The notes beneath the pieces are model-generated. The model was given only the letters and a program-made list of their open reading frames with translations. It made no database searches and was not told the DNA's origin. From Prevotella sp. (GTDB lineage: Bacteria; Bacteroidota; Bacteroidia; Bacteroidales; Bacteroidaceae), in NCBI GenBank assembly GCA_017462915.1, contig JAFTQG010000050.1, positions 1-64,000 of the forward strand: a stretch of DNA of 64,000 nucleotides. The letters run 5' to 3'. A program made the translations under genes and the position numbers. Positions 57,032 through 64,000 of the stretch are shown one piece after another. Every line of letters begins with the position of its first letter. Position 1 is the first letter of the stretch.

Positions 57032-59050
57032 ATGAATTGTTTAACCTGTGAGGGTCGTTTGGCTCTCACTCTAAAGCTATATGATATGAAGAGAAGGTAT
57101 TCATTACAGTTGGCTGAGATGCGGTTTTACGCCTACAACTCAGACGAGATTTCAGATTTATGTTTTATCCCACGGTTTGCTTTCGGCAAACGTCATGACT
57201 TTCTTGTGCGACCGGACTTTGCCGGTATCGCGACAAGATTGATGTTTCACAATAATATTTCCGACGATGGATGCCCGCGTGGCGTCCGCAGACAGGTGAC
57301 GGTCACGCTGGTAGACATGACTATGCGCTGTGAAGTGGCTGAGCGTCAGGTGCGTGTCAGCATGGACAAGAGTCAGGTGATGAAGTCTGTCTATGTCGAT
57401 TTCCCTATGGAAGAAGTCCGGTTTGACCCAGGGCACACCTACAAGATTGTCGCCCGTGACAAAGCCGCCAATGAGTTTCTCGGCGAGGAGACGATACACC
57501 TTTACAGTATGGAGACGTTCGGACATCCTGCTTTCTGGTATGCTGCCTCGGAGGGCGGTGTCCGTACGGAGTGGGACGAGCGGCTTTACAAATCCGTTTC
57601 CTACATGGACAATGAGGACTACCGTGTCCAGTTCTGTATCACTCCGGTCTTTATCGACGTCCGTCCGCTGATACTTCCCGAACTGGAGCTGCACATCCAC
57701 TATCCCGACGGGGAGAAAGTCACGGCATGGTTTGCCGAGCCAAAGGCCCTGATGCTTGGCGGAGCGCACTATACGGTAGACGCACCGTTCTACACAAACG
57801 AGGACAGGCACGGCGTTTACTATGCCGAACTCCTGTGCATGGGCGAGTCCGTGGCAGGTTTTGCCTTCACCACCGACGGCTCCTGTGTAGAAGGGACGTT
57901 TGACGGCGATGCGCTCGAACCCATGGCCGGCTATACGCTGGAAGGAGCAGAGAAGCGTCTTGCCGCCTTTCTGTCGGAGGAGAAGGAAGATGACGATGAG
58001 CGAGACGACTTTGACAAGCTCCTTGACGAGTTCATCGCCTCTGAGATTTGTGCTTCCAAAGGCATTCACATAAAGGAGCCGCAGGCGGAGACAGCCCCGC
58101 CGGACAGTGAAGACGCGGAGGAAGAAGATGCGGAAGAGCCTTGTGAAGACGAAGAAGAGGACGACGAGGAGGAAGCCTCCGAGGAGAAGGAGGATGCCAG
58201 TCTCCTGCTGTCGCTTGACCATCTTACAGGTCTGCGGTCTGTAAAGGAGAAGCTGTCGGTCTACGAACGTGTCGTGCGCTTCAACAAAATGCGCGCCGAC
58301 AAGAATCTTCCAGTCTCCGCAATGCCGTTGCACGCCATGTTCCTCGGTTCTCCCGGGACAGGAAAGACCACTGTCGCGAAGATGATGGGCGTGATGCTGC
58401 GTCGTGCAGGGATGCTCTCCAGGGGACATGTCGTCGTGCGTGAGCGTGCCACACTGCTCGGACAGAACTACAGTTCGGAGTCGGAGAATACGCTTGCCGC
58501 CATAGAGAAGGCGAGGGGCGGCATACTCCTCATAGACGAGGCCTACCAGCTCTATCAGCCCAACGACCAGCGCGACCCGGGGAAATTTGTCATAGAGACA
58601 CTCCTCACCGCCCTTGCCGACGAGAGAAACCGCGACTGGATGCTCATTCTCGCAGGCTATCCCAAGGAGATGGAGCGGATGTTTGACATGAATCCCGGCC
58701 TCAAGTCGCGCATACCGGAGTCGAACATCTACATCTTCGACGACTTCACGGAGGCGGAGCTTGTAGACATTGCGGAGAAATACATCACACGCAAGCAATA
58801 TACGCTGAGCGAGGATGCGCGTGTCGCCTTGGCGGAAAGGCTGAAGGCAGACTATTGCCAGCGTGAGCGCAATTTCGGCAATGCCCGCCATGTCATCAAC
58901 CTTATCGAGACCGAGGTGCTCCCGGCGATGGCTGTGAGGGTCACCACCGAGGGCGCCGACGACGAGTTTTCGCTGACAGAGATAAAGGCCACCGACATCC
59001 CCAAGCCTGTCCTGAAGCCTGTTGCGGCACGTCCCCGTATAGGGTTTTAG
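57032..59050 (+). CDS. CbbX/SpoVK-like AAA+ ATPase with unknown N-terminal region
   Basis: The protein (672 residues) is modular. Residues about 20-310 are beta-rich with no family I recognise and may contain two sandwich domains. Residues about 315-390 form a very acidic linker (runs of Glu/Asp). Residues 395-640 are an AAA+ module of the CbbX/Ycf46/SpoVK type: Walker A GSPGTGKTT (439-447), Walker B ILLIDEAY (498-505), arginine finger in GLKSRIP (556-562) and sensor 2 GNARHV (616-621). Related ATPases remodel protein complexes such as Rubisco or type VII secretion parts. The partner here is unknown. The ATG at 57032 follows an A-run. An alternative start at 57086 (MKRRYSLQLAEM) is possible. 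A terminator follows. Confidence 0.8.
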   Translation: MNCLTCEGRLALTLKLYDMKRRYSLQLAEMRFYAYNSDEISDLCFIPRFAFGKRHDFLVRPDFAGIATRLMFHNNISDDGCPRGVRRQVTVTLVDMTMRCEVAERQVRVSMDKSQVMKSVYVDFPMEEVRFDPGHTYKIVARDKAANEFLGEETIHLYSMETFGHPAFWYAASEGGVRTEWDERLYKSVSYMDNEDYRVQFCITPVFIDVRPLILPELELHIHYPDGEKVTAWFAEPKALMLGGAHYTVDAPFYTNEDRHGVYYAELLCMGESVAGFAFTTDGSCVEGTFDGDALEPMAGYTLEGAEKRLAAFLSEEKEDDDERDDFDKLLDEFIASEICASKGIHIKEPQAETAPPDSEDAEEEDAEEPCEDEEEDDEEEASEEKEDASLLLSLDHLTGLRSVKEKLSVYERVVRFNKMRADKNLPVSAMPLHAMFLGSPGTGKTTVAKMMGVMLRRAGMLSRGHVVVRERATLLGQNYSSESENTLAAIEKARGGILLIDEAYQLYQPNDQRDPGKFVIETLLTALADERNRDWMLILAGYPKEMERMFDMNPGLKSRIPESNIYIFDDFTEAELVDIAEKYITRKQYTLSEDARVALAERLKADYCQRERNFGNARHVINLIETEVLPAMAVRVTTEGADDEFSLTEIKATDIPKPVLKPVAARPRIGF

Positions 59051-59077
59051 CCGCGAAATGCGATTCTGATAACGATG

Positions 59078-59117
59078 AAAGCCCCGATTGCCTATAGCTG
59101 GCAGTCGGGGCTTTTTC
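59078..59117 (+). terminator. Terminator after the AAA+ ATPase
   Basis: AAAGCCCCGATTGCC pairs with GGCAGTCGGGGCTTTTT with one G:U pair and a T run. Confidence 0.88.
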
Positions 59118-59197
59118 CGTTTCTTACTCTACATGAGATAATGGTTTGTCGTATTACTTGATAATCAACATGTTATGTATGGTGTGGTTTCGCGGGG

Positions 59198-59279
59198 TGA
59201 AAGGTGACCTTTTATAATATCAAGTGTCACCCTTGACATGGCAAAAGGTCACCTTCTCTGCGGAGAAAGGTGACCTTTT
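59198..59279. repeat. Nested palindromic intergenic element, copy C
   Basis: AAAGGTGACCTTTT at about 59200-59213 is complementary to AAAAGGTCACCTT (59243-59255), which also pairs with AAGGTGACCTTTT (59267-59279) around CTCTGCGGAG. Three mutually complementary segments allow alternative hairpins. It is related to copies A and B through the GGTGACC/GGTCACC core. Confidence 0.65.
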
Positions 59280-59319
59280 GTTTTGCTTGTATGTAAGTGC
59301 GTTTTCAATATAAAGATAC

Positions 59320-59426
59320 GTAAGTCAACAAAATTAACCGATACAATCTGTAATGAAATGGGTTGTAAAATCTTGTATGTACAAAACGTAGTTGTTTTGT
59401 GACATACATTAATTTTGTTGGCTTAC
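59320..59426. repeat. Inverted-repeat element with outward -7 motifs
   Basis: GTAAGTCAACAAAATTAA (59320-59337) is repeated inverted as TTAATTTTGTTGGCTTAC (59409-59426) with one mismatch. A second inner pair, TGTATGTACAAAAC / GTTTTGTGACATACA, lies at about 59374-59409. Each outer arm contains TAATTTTG reading outward. The right half matches the right end of the element at 161-308. It ends 78 bp before the RhuM stop. Confidence 0.6.
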
Positions 59427-59503
59427 TAAAAAAACTATATGGGATTGTCAGTTTTTTACATTACTTTCTTATCCCGAACTCGTGTTATATTGTTGTAAAC
59501 ATT

Positions 59504-60529
59504 TCAAATCGTGGTCCTATTGCCTTCCTCACCTCCCAAGAGGCGTTTCTGCTCTCGTTCAAAGTTTTCGAGGAAGTGGATTTCCACAGGTGACAGGGCG
59601 TTCTTGGTACGCTCCTTAAATTTGTCGTATTCTGTGTCGGCTTTCTCCTTTGCCAATTTAGCAGAAACAGTGCCTGCATGAGTGAGGATATCCTTTCGGG
59701 AAATGCGGAGGAAGTCGTCAAGAATATTTATCCAGTCTTTCATGTACATAGGGCGATGCTCTTCTGCCTGCATTTCTGCAAAATCGAGATAAAGGCTGAC
59801 GATACGGTTCAATGACGCTATCTCTTCTTTCGTCAGATAGTTCTTGGCAATCTCAGCCTCAGGTTTAGTGGGCATGGCTCCCGACCATGTGGTAAGTCCC
59901 ATGAAGTCTTTATCCGCATCGGCCCGCTCATAGATAATCTCGGCTGCCGTATGTCCATGAACAGAATAGTGTATCTTGTTTTGCACCGTCTTAAAGAACT
60001 TCTGTGTCATTTCCACTTTTGGGTCATAGTCTATGCTGAGAGCATATATTTCAAGTATTTTACGGTAGAAAACTTTCTCGCTGGAACGGATGTCCCGGAT
60101 GCGGGCAAGCAGTTCGTCAAAATAATTGCCTCCACCAGCACGTTTCAACAGGTCGTCGTTCAATGCAAATCCTTTTATGATATACTCTTTCAAGACCTTG
60201 GTGGCCCAAATGCGGAATTGTACGCCACGGTAGGAGTGTACCCTGTAGCCTACGCTGATAATCATGTCAAGGTTGTAGAAGGCAATCTTTCGCTCAACCG
60301 TTCGGGCACCTTCATTTTGAACTGTTGCAAAAAATGCAACAGTTGTCTTCTCGTCCAACTCTCCTTCATCCAACACATTTTTGATATGACGGGAGATAGT
60401 TGATTTGTTGCGTTGAAATAGTTCCGCCATCTGAACGGCAGAGAGCCATACGTTATCGTTCTCCAATCTAACCTCTATCTTGGATTCCCCATCTGGCGTT
60501 TGATATAATAAGATTTGGCCTTTGTCCAT
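59504..60529 (-). CDS. RhuM family protein
   Basis: A 341-residue protein of the RhuM (virulence RhuM) family. Its N-terminal DNA-binding-like part has VRLENDNVWLSAVQMAELFQ, then RNKSTISRHIKNVLDEGEL, and the family core has YNLDMIISVGYRVHSYRGVQ and FRIWATKVLKEYIIKGFALN. The C-terminal half is helical and full length. Related proteins occur on pathogenicity and mobile islands, and the biochemical role is unknown. It lies alone between the ATPase terminator region and the NAD(P)HX repair gene, with both neighbours' spacing over 190 bp. Confidence 0.9.
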   Translation of the reverse strand: MDKGQILLYQTPDGESKIEVRLENDNVWLSAVQMAELFQRNKSTISRHIKNVLDEGELDEKTTVAFFATVQNEGARTVERKIAFYNLDMIISVGYRVHSYRGVQFRIWATKVLKEYIIKGFALNDDLLKRAGGGNYFDELLARIRDIRSSEKVFYRKILEIYALSIDYDPKVEMTQKFFKTVQNKIHYSVHGHTAAEIIYERADADKDFMGLTTWSGAMPTKPEAEIAKNYLTKEEIASLNRIVSLYLDFAEMQAEEHRPMYMKDWINILDDFLRISRKDILTHAGTVSAKLAKEKADTEYDKFKERTKNALSPVEIHFLENFEREQKRLLGGEEGNRTTI

Positions 60530-60723
60530 TCTTTTTTCTCTTTTATGTCATTCTGTGGTATGCTAAGGATTCTGACTGTCTTACGGAGAGTCTGCAAGAA
60601 TTCTTTCTGTCAATGAGTGTCATTGGTGCGTGAAGTCAAGGCCTGCCGTGACATGCTTTATGCGTGCGTTACCGTTCCCGGTAAGGGTGTGATGCCTGAG
60701 ACTTGAAACAGATGGACAACGCC
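60530..60723. other. Spacer between RhuM and the NAD(P)HX repair gene
   Basis: No gene, strong hairpin or promoter motif was recognised in these 194 bp. Confidence 0.5.
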
Positions 60724-62238
60724 CTATGCGAGAGAGAGGAACGCCTTGGGCAGAGCCTCGATGATGTCTGTCGCCACAAGGCTCTCGTAGCCCTTGTCCT
60801 TTGCGGCGATGTCGCCGGCGAGACCGTGGAGATACATGCCCGTGACGGCGGCCTCCGCCTGCGTGTATCCGCGCGCCATGAGGCCGACGATGATGCCTGT
60901 CAGGACATCGCCGCTGCCTGCGGTGGCCATGCCGCTGTTGCCTGTGGTGTTGAATATCACGGAGCCGTCGGGCTGGCAGAGCATGGAGTAGTGGCCTTTC
61001 AGGAGGATGTATGCCTGCAGGCGCTGTGCCATCTCACGCGCTTTGGCGAAGCGTTCGTAGTCGCTGTTGTTGTCCGAGCCGTCCAGACGGTCGAACTCCT
61101 TGGGGTGAGGCGTGAGCACCACACCCTGCGGCAGCTGCTGCAGCCACGCCTTGCGGCTGCCGAGGATGTTCAGGGCGTCGGCATCGAGGACGGCAGGAAT
61201 CGTCGTGCGCCGTACCTGCGATATGAGTGCCACGGCCGTGGTGTCGCGCTGCCCTATGCCGGGACCTATCGCCATGGCGTTGTAGCTGGCCGTATCGACC
61301 GGTTCGGAGAAGCAGTATTCGTCCTTGTCTATATGCACTATCGCCTCAGGGACGGATATCTGCATGATGTCGTAGTTGCGGTCAGGGATATGCGCCGTCA
61401 CCTTTCCCACGCCGGAGCGCAGGCACGCCTTCACGGCAAGCACTGCCGCGCCTGCCATGCCGTAGGAGCCGGCGATGACGAGGGCGTGGCCCATGGTGCC
61501 CTTGTGTGCGAAGTCGTGGCGTTTTCTTATCAGCGGCAGGAGATTTCCGCGCTTCAGGACGGTGAACGGCGAGTAGGTCTTCTCCGTCCACTCCTCGGAG
61601 AGCCCGATGTCGAGCACCTCTGTCTCTCCGAGAAACTGCTGGCAGTCGGCGAAATACATGCACAGCTTCTTCATCTGGAGCGTCAGCGTGAGGCTGGCGC
61701 GGATGATGTTCGAGTGGATGTTGTATGTGTTGTCCTCCGCCATAAGTCCGGAGGGGAGGTCGATGCTCACCACGGTGCTGCCCGAATTGTTGATGTAGTT
61801 TACCAGCGACGCGAAGCCTCCTCCGAGCGGCTTGTTGAGCCCGGAGCCGAAAAGTCCGTCGATGACGAGAGTCTCCTCCGTGAGAGCCGGCGGGTCAAAC
61901 TCGTCCTTTACCTCCTGAAACTGCTTCAGGTGTTTGGAGTCCTGCAGCCTTGTCTTGTTCGTGTGGCAGTCTTCGCTGAGGCTGTCCTTTATGTTGAAGA
62001 GGTATGTCGTGACGCTGTACTGCCTCTCTGCCAGCATCCTTGCCACGGCGAGGGCATCGCCGCCGTTGTTTCCCGGTCCGGCGAAGACGGTGACGGGCGT
62101 CTCTCGGCCCCATCGTCTTGTGATAGCCATCGTCAGAGCCTTGGCGGCGCGCTCCATGAGGTCTATGGATGATATAGGCTCATGCTCTATGGTGTAGGCG
62201 TCCAGTTCGTGTATCTGCTTGCTTGTAAATATCTTCAT
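60724..62238 (-). CDS. nnrE-nnrD: Bifunctional NAD(P)H-hydrate epimerase / ADP-dependent dehydratase
   Basis: A 504-residue repair enzyme for hydrated NADH and NADPH. The N-terminal epimerase (YjeF_N, about 1-215) has FAGPGNNGGDALAVARML and VIDGLFGSGLNKPL. The C-terminal dehydratase (about 225-500) is a ribokinase-like fold with GHALVIAGSYGMAGAAVL, DADALNIL, LTPHPKEFDRL and TAGSGDVLTGIIVGLMARG. A TATTTTTG -7 motif lies on the same strand at 62269-62276. It is divergent from hpt. Confidence 0.97.
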   Translation of the reverse strand: MKIFTSKQIHELDAYTIEHEPISSIDLMERAAKALTMAITRRWGRETPVTVFAGPGNNGGDALAVARMLAERQYSVTTYLFNIKDSLSEDCHTNKTRLQDSKHLKQFQEVKDEFDPPALTEETLVIDGLFGSGLNKPLGGGFASLVNYINNSGSTVVSIDLPSGLMAEDNTYNIHSNIIRASLTLTLQMKKLCMYFADCQQFLGETEVLDIGLSEEWTEKTYSPFTVLKRGNLLPLIRKRHDFAHKGTMGHALVIAGSYGMAGAAVLAVKACLRSGVGKVTAHIPDRNYDIMQISVPEAIVHIDKDEYCFSEPVDTASYNAMAIGPGIGQRDTTAVALISQVRRTTIPAVLDADALNILGSRKAWLQQLPQGVVLTPHPKEFDRLDGSDNNSDYERFAKAREMAQRLQAYILLKGHYSMLCQPDGSVIFNTTGNSGMATAGSGDVLTGIIVGLMARGYTQAEAAVTGMYLHGLAGDIAAKDKGYESLVATDIIEALPKAFLSLA

Positions 62239-62268
62239 GATTTAGTCAAAATATGTCTTCATACTGTG

Positions 62269-62276
62269 CAAAAATA
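62269..62276 (-). promoter_or_regulatory. -7 promoter motif for the NAD(P)HX repair gene
   Basis: The minus strand reads TATTTTTG, an exact TAnnTTTG match, about 30 bases before the start codon. Confidence 0.5.
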
Positions 62277-62319
62277 CAAAATTAATGTAAATAATCTGCC
62301 CTGTTTGCCGTTTTTTTAT

Positions 62320-62327
62320 TAATTTTG
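62320..62327 (+). promoter_or_regulatory. -7 promoter motif for hpt
   Basis: TAATTTTG is an exact match 49 bases before the hpt ATG. A TTTG at 62304-62307 is closer than the ideal -33 spacing. Confidence 0.5.
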
Positions 62328-62375
62328 TAGCAAATTTTGATTTTGCAACATTAGAAATATACTCGACAGAGACTG

Positions 62376-62912
62376 ATGAAGGAAATAAAACTGAAGGACA
62401 AATATTTCCGCCTCTCGTTGCCGGAGGCAGACATCCTTGCACGCATCCGTGAGGTAGCGCGAGAGATAAACAAGGACTATGAGGGCAAGACCCCGCTGTT
62501 TCTTGCCGTGCTCAACGGCTCGTTCATGTTTGCCAGCGACCTCATGAAGGAGATATCGGTAGACAGCGAGATAAGTTTCGTGAAGCTGGCGTCCTATCAG
62601 GGTACCATGTCGACAGGCAAGGTCCATGAGGTGATAGGCATCAACGAGGACCTCCACGGCCGCGACATAGTCATTGTGGAGGATATTGTGGAGTCGGGCA
62701 AGACGATGGTGCAGATGATGGACTCGCTCGCCAACAGGCATCCGGCATCGGTAAGGATATGCACGCTGTTTTTCAAGCCGTCGAAACTGACGGAGGATAT
62801 CAAGGTAGACTACTGTGCATTCGAGATACCCGATGACTTCATCGTCGGCTACGGGCTCGACTACGACCAGAGGGGCAGGAACCTCAGGGATATATATACC
62901 ATCGTGGAATGA
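62376..62912 (+). CDS. hpt: Hypoxanthine phosphoribosyltransferase
   Basis: A 178-residue salvage enzyme that makes IMP/GMP from hypoxanthine/guanine and PRPP. LAVLNGSFMFASDLM is the substrate loop, IVIVEDIVESGKTMVQMM (about 95-112) is the PRPP-binding signature and CAFEIPDDFIVGYGLDYDQR the base-binding end. adk follows after 99 bp and may be cotranscribed, which would pair two purine nucleotide functions. Confidence 0.97.
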   Translation: MKEIKLKDKYFRLSLPEADILARIREVAREINKDYEGKTPLFLAVLNGSFMFASDLMKEISVDSEISFVKLASYQGTMSTGKVHEVIGINEDLHGRDIVIVEDIVESGKTMVQMMDSLANRHPASVRICTLFFKPSKLTEDIKVDYCAFEIPDDFIVGYGLDYDQRGRNLRDIYTIVE

Positions 62913-63011
62913 TACGTTGACAGGCCGTGAAGGTCTGGAAAAGAATAGGATAAAGACAGGCCGGACATGTCTCTCACGGCATGACGGCACGTAAAACAAA
63001 TAAGGTAAAAG

Positions 63012-63584
63012 ATGAAGAACATAGTAATTTTCGGTGCCCCGGGTTCAGGCAAGGGCACACAGAGTGACAAGATTATCGAGGAGTTTGGCGTGGAGCATAT
63101 CTCCACAGGCGATGTGCTCAGGGCAGAGATAAAGGCCGGCACGGAGCTTGGCAAGACCGCTGCGGAATATATCAATGACGGCAAACTTGTGCCTGACTCT
63201 CTCATCATAGACATCCTCGCGTCGGTGCTCGACGGCAAGGGCAAGGACATCAAGGGCGTAATCTTCGACGGCTTCCCGCGCACTATAGCACAGGCGGAGG
63301 CTCTCGACGTGATGCTCAAGGAGCGTGGCACAGAGGTCTCCACCGTAATAGGACTGGAGGTCGACGATGCCGAACTCATTGCGCGCATCATAGCACGCGG
63401 CAAGACCAGCGGACGCGCCGACGACAACGAGGAGACAGCCAAGAAGCGTCTGGAGACATACTACTCACAGACCCTTCCGCTGAAGGATTTCTACATCAAG
63501 CAGGGCAAGTATGCCAAGATAAACGGTGTAGGCTCGATTGACGACATCTATGCGGAGATAAGCAAGGCCATCAAGGCTTGCTGA
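63012..63584 (+). CDS. adk: Adenylate kinase
   Basis: The protein (190 residues) is the short form without a zinc LID. The P-loop GAPGSGKGTQS is at residues 7-17, then HISTGDVLRAEI, and the DGFPRTIAQAEAL signature lies near 85-97. RGKTSGRADDNEETAKKRLE is the LID and Arg-rich region. Confidence 0.98.
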   Translation: MKNIVIFGAPGSGKGTQSDKIIEEFGVEHISTGDVLRAEIKAGTELGKTAAEYINDGKLVPDSLIIDILASVLDGKGKDIKGVIFDGFPRTIAQAEALDVMLKERGTEVSTVIGLEVDDAELIARIIARGKTSGRADDNEETAKKRLETYYSQTLPLKDFYIKQGKYAKINGVGSIDDIYAEISKAIKAC

Positions 63585-63638
63585 CTTCGTGGTGTCGGTG
63601 TTTTCTCTTTATAACGGTATACATTATTATAATAATAT

Positions 63639-64000
63639 ATGGAATCGAACTTCGTCGATTATGTCAAGATACAGTGCCGCTCGGGAAAGGGCGGACGCGG
63701 CTCTATGCACCTGCGCCACGTACAGTACAATCCCAACGGCGGTCCTGACGGAGGCGACGGAGGAAATGGCGGCAGCATCATACTGCGAGGCAACCATAAC
63801 TACTGGACTCTGCTCCATCTGAAGTACCAGCGTCACTTCTTTGCCGAGCACGGAGGCAACGGCGGCCGCGACAAATGTCACGGCACCAACGGCAAGAACA
63901 TCTATATCGATGTCCCTTGCGGCACCGTCGTCTACGATGCCGAGACAGGAAAGTTTGTCTGTGACGTCATGTATGACGGACAGGAGGTAGTGCTCCTGAA
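63639..64000 (+). CDS. obgE: Obg family GTPase, 5' part only
   Basis: The window ends inside this gene after about 120 codons. From the ATG at 63639 the protein begins MESNFVDYVKIQCRSGKGGR and continues with PNGGPDGGDGGNGGSIILRG, the glycine-rich Obg fold. The G domain lies beyond the window. Obg GTPases act in ribosome assembly and stress control. The order adk-obgE is common in this phylum. Confidence 0.95.
   Translation, partial: MESNFVDYVKIQCRSGKGGRGSMHLRHVQYNPNGGPDGGDGGNGGSIILRGNHNYWTLLHLKYQRHFFAEHGGNGGRDKCHGTNGKNIYIDVPCGTVVYDAETGKFVCDVMYDGQEVVLL

Noticed and set aside
57158-58891. 577-codon minus-strand reading frame
   Set aside because: It lies wholly within the AAA+ ATPase gene, whose Walker and sensor motifs are intact. 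The antisense frame has no recognisable domain.
60703-62172. 489-codon plus-strand reading frame
   Set aside because: Shadow of the NAD(P)HX repair gene on the other strand, which has clear catalytic motifs.

Overview
The window looks like a chromosome segment from a Bacteroidales bacterium, most likely Prevotella or a close relative (Segatella-like). The grounds are SusC/SusD outer-membrane uptake genes with a fructan-utilisation set, TAnnTTTG-type -7 promoter motifs in front of many genes, a Bacteroidetes-style str/S10/spc/alpha ribosomal gene order, and C-terminal tails of the Prevotella secreted-protein type. The genus is an inference. I saw no rRNA, tRNA or CRISPR array.

Left part (1-9 kb): a small exported protein made of 15-residue cysteine-rich repeats, purT, an Mrp-type ATPase, a convergent CAT-like acetyltransferase, a YraQ/SO_0444-type permease with a heavy-metal-associated domain, a membrane-spanning regulator (periplasmic sugar-binding domain, one TM helix, AraC DNA-binding domain, no kinase), and a DUF4143-type ATPase preceded by 33-bp tandem repeats.

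9.1-23 kb: a fructan (levan/inulin) utilisation locus. SusC and SusD import oligosaccharides, a DUF4960 lipoprotein and a two-module secreted protein probably bind glycan, a surface GH32-like lipoprotein and an exported GH32 cut the polymer, an MFS permease brings sugar through the inner membrane and a PfkB kinase phosphorylates it. The membrane regulator upstream and a divergent cupin/AraC regulator downstream are candidate controllers. Rubrerythrin and an odd QueD-like protein follow.

25.5-50.1 kb: rpsL-rpsG-fusA-rpsJ, then rplC through rplQ and rplS. The normally continuous rpsJ/rplC junction is interrupted by about 5.6 kb holding, on the opposite strand, ribD-ribE-ribBA-ribH and an APH-like kinase. 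rpsJ ends in a terminator and rplC has its own promoter and an attenuator-like leader, so the split is functional. secY, map, infA, rpmJ and rpoA lie in their usual places.

50.5-56.8 kb: an AT-rich, probably acquired defence-type island with a frameshifted XRE regulator, an AlbA_2/Schlafen-type protein with internal repeats, and a single-chain restriction-modification-specificity enzyme with a G8 tract between its two target-recognition halves. Loss or gain of one G creates a stop at once, so the gene looks phase-variable.

57-64 kb: a CbbX/SpoVK-like AAA+ ATPase with a novel-looking N-terminal region, RhuM, the bifunctional NAD(P)HX repair enzyme, hpt, adk and the 5' part of obgE. Spacers across the window carry several families of dispersed palindromic or tandem repeats that no gene explains.
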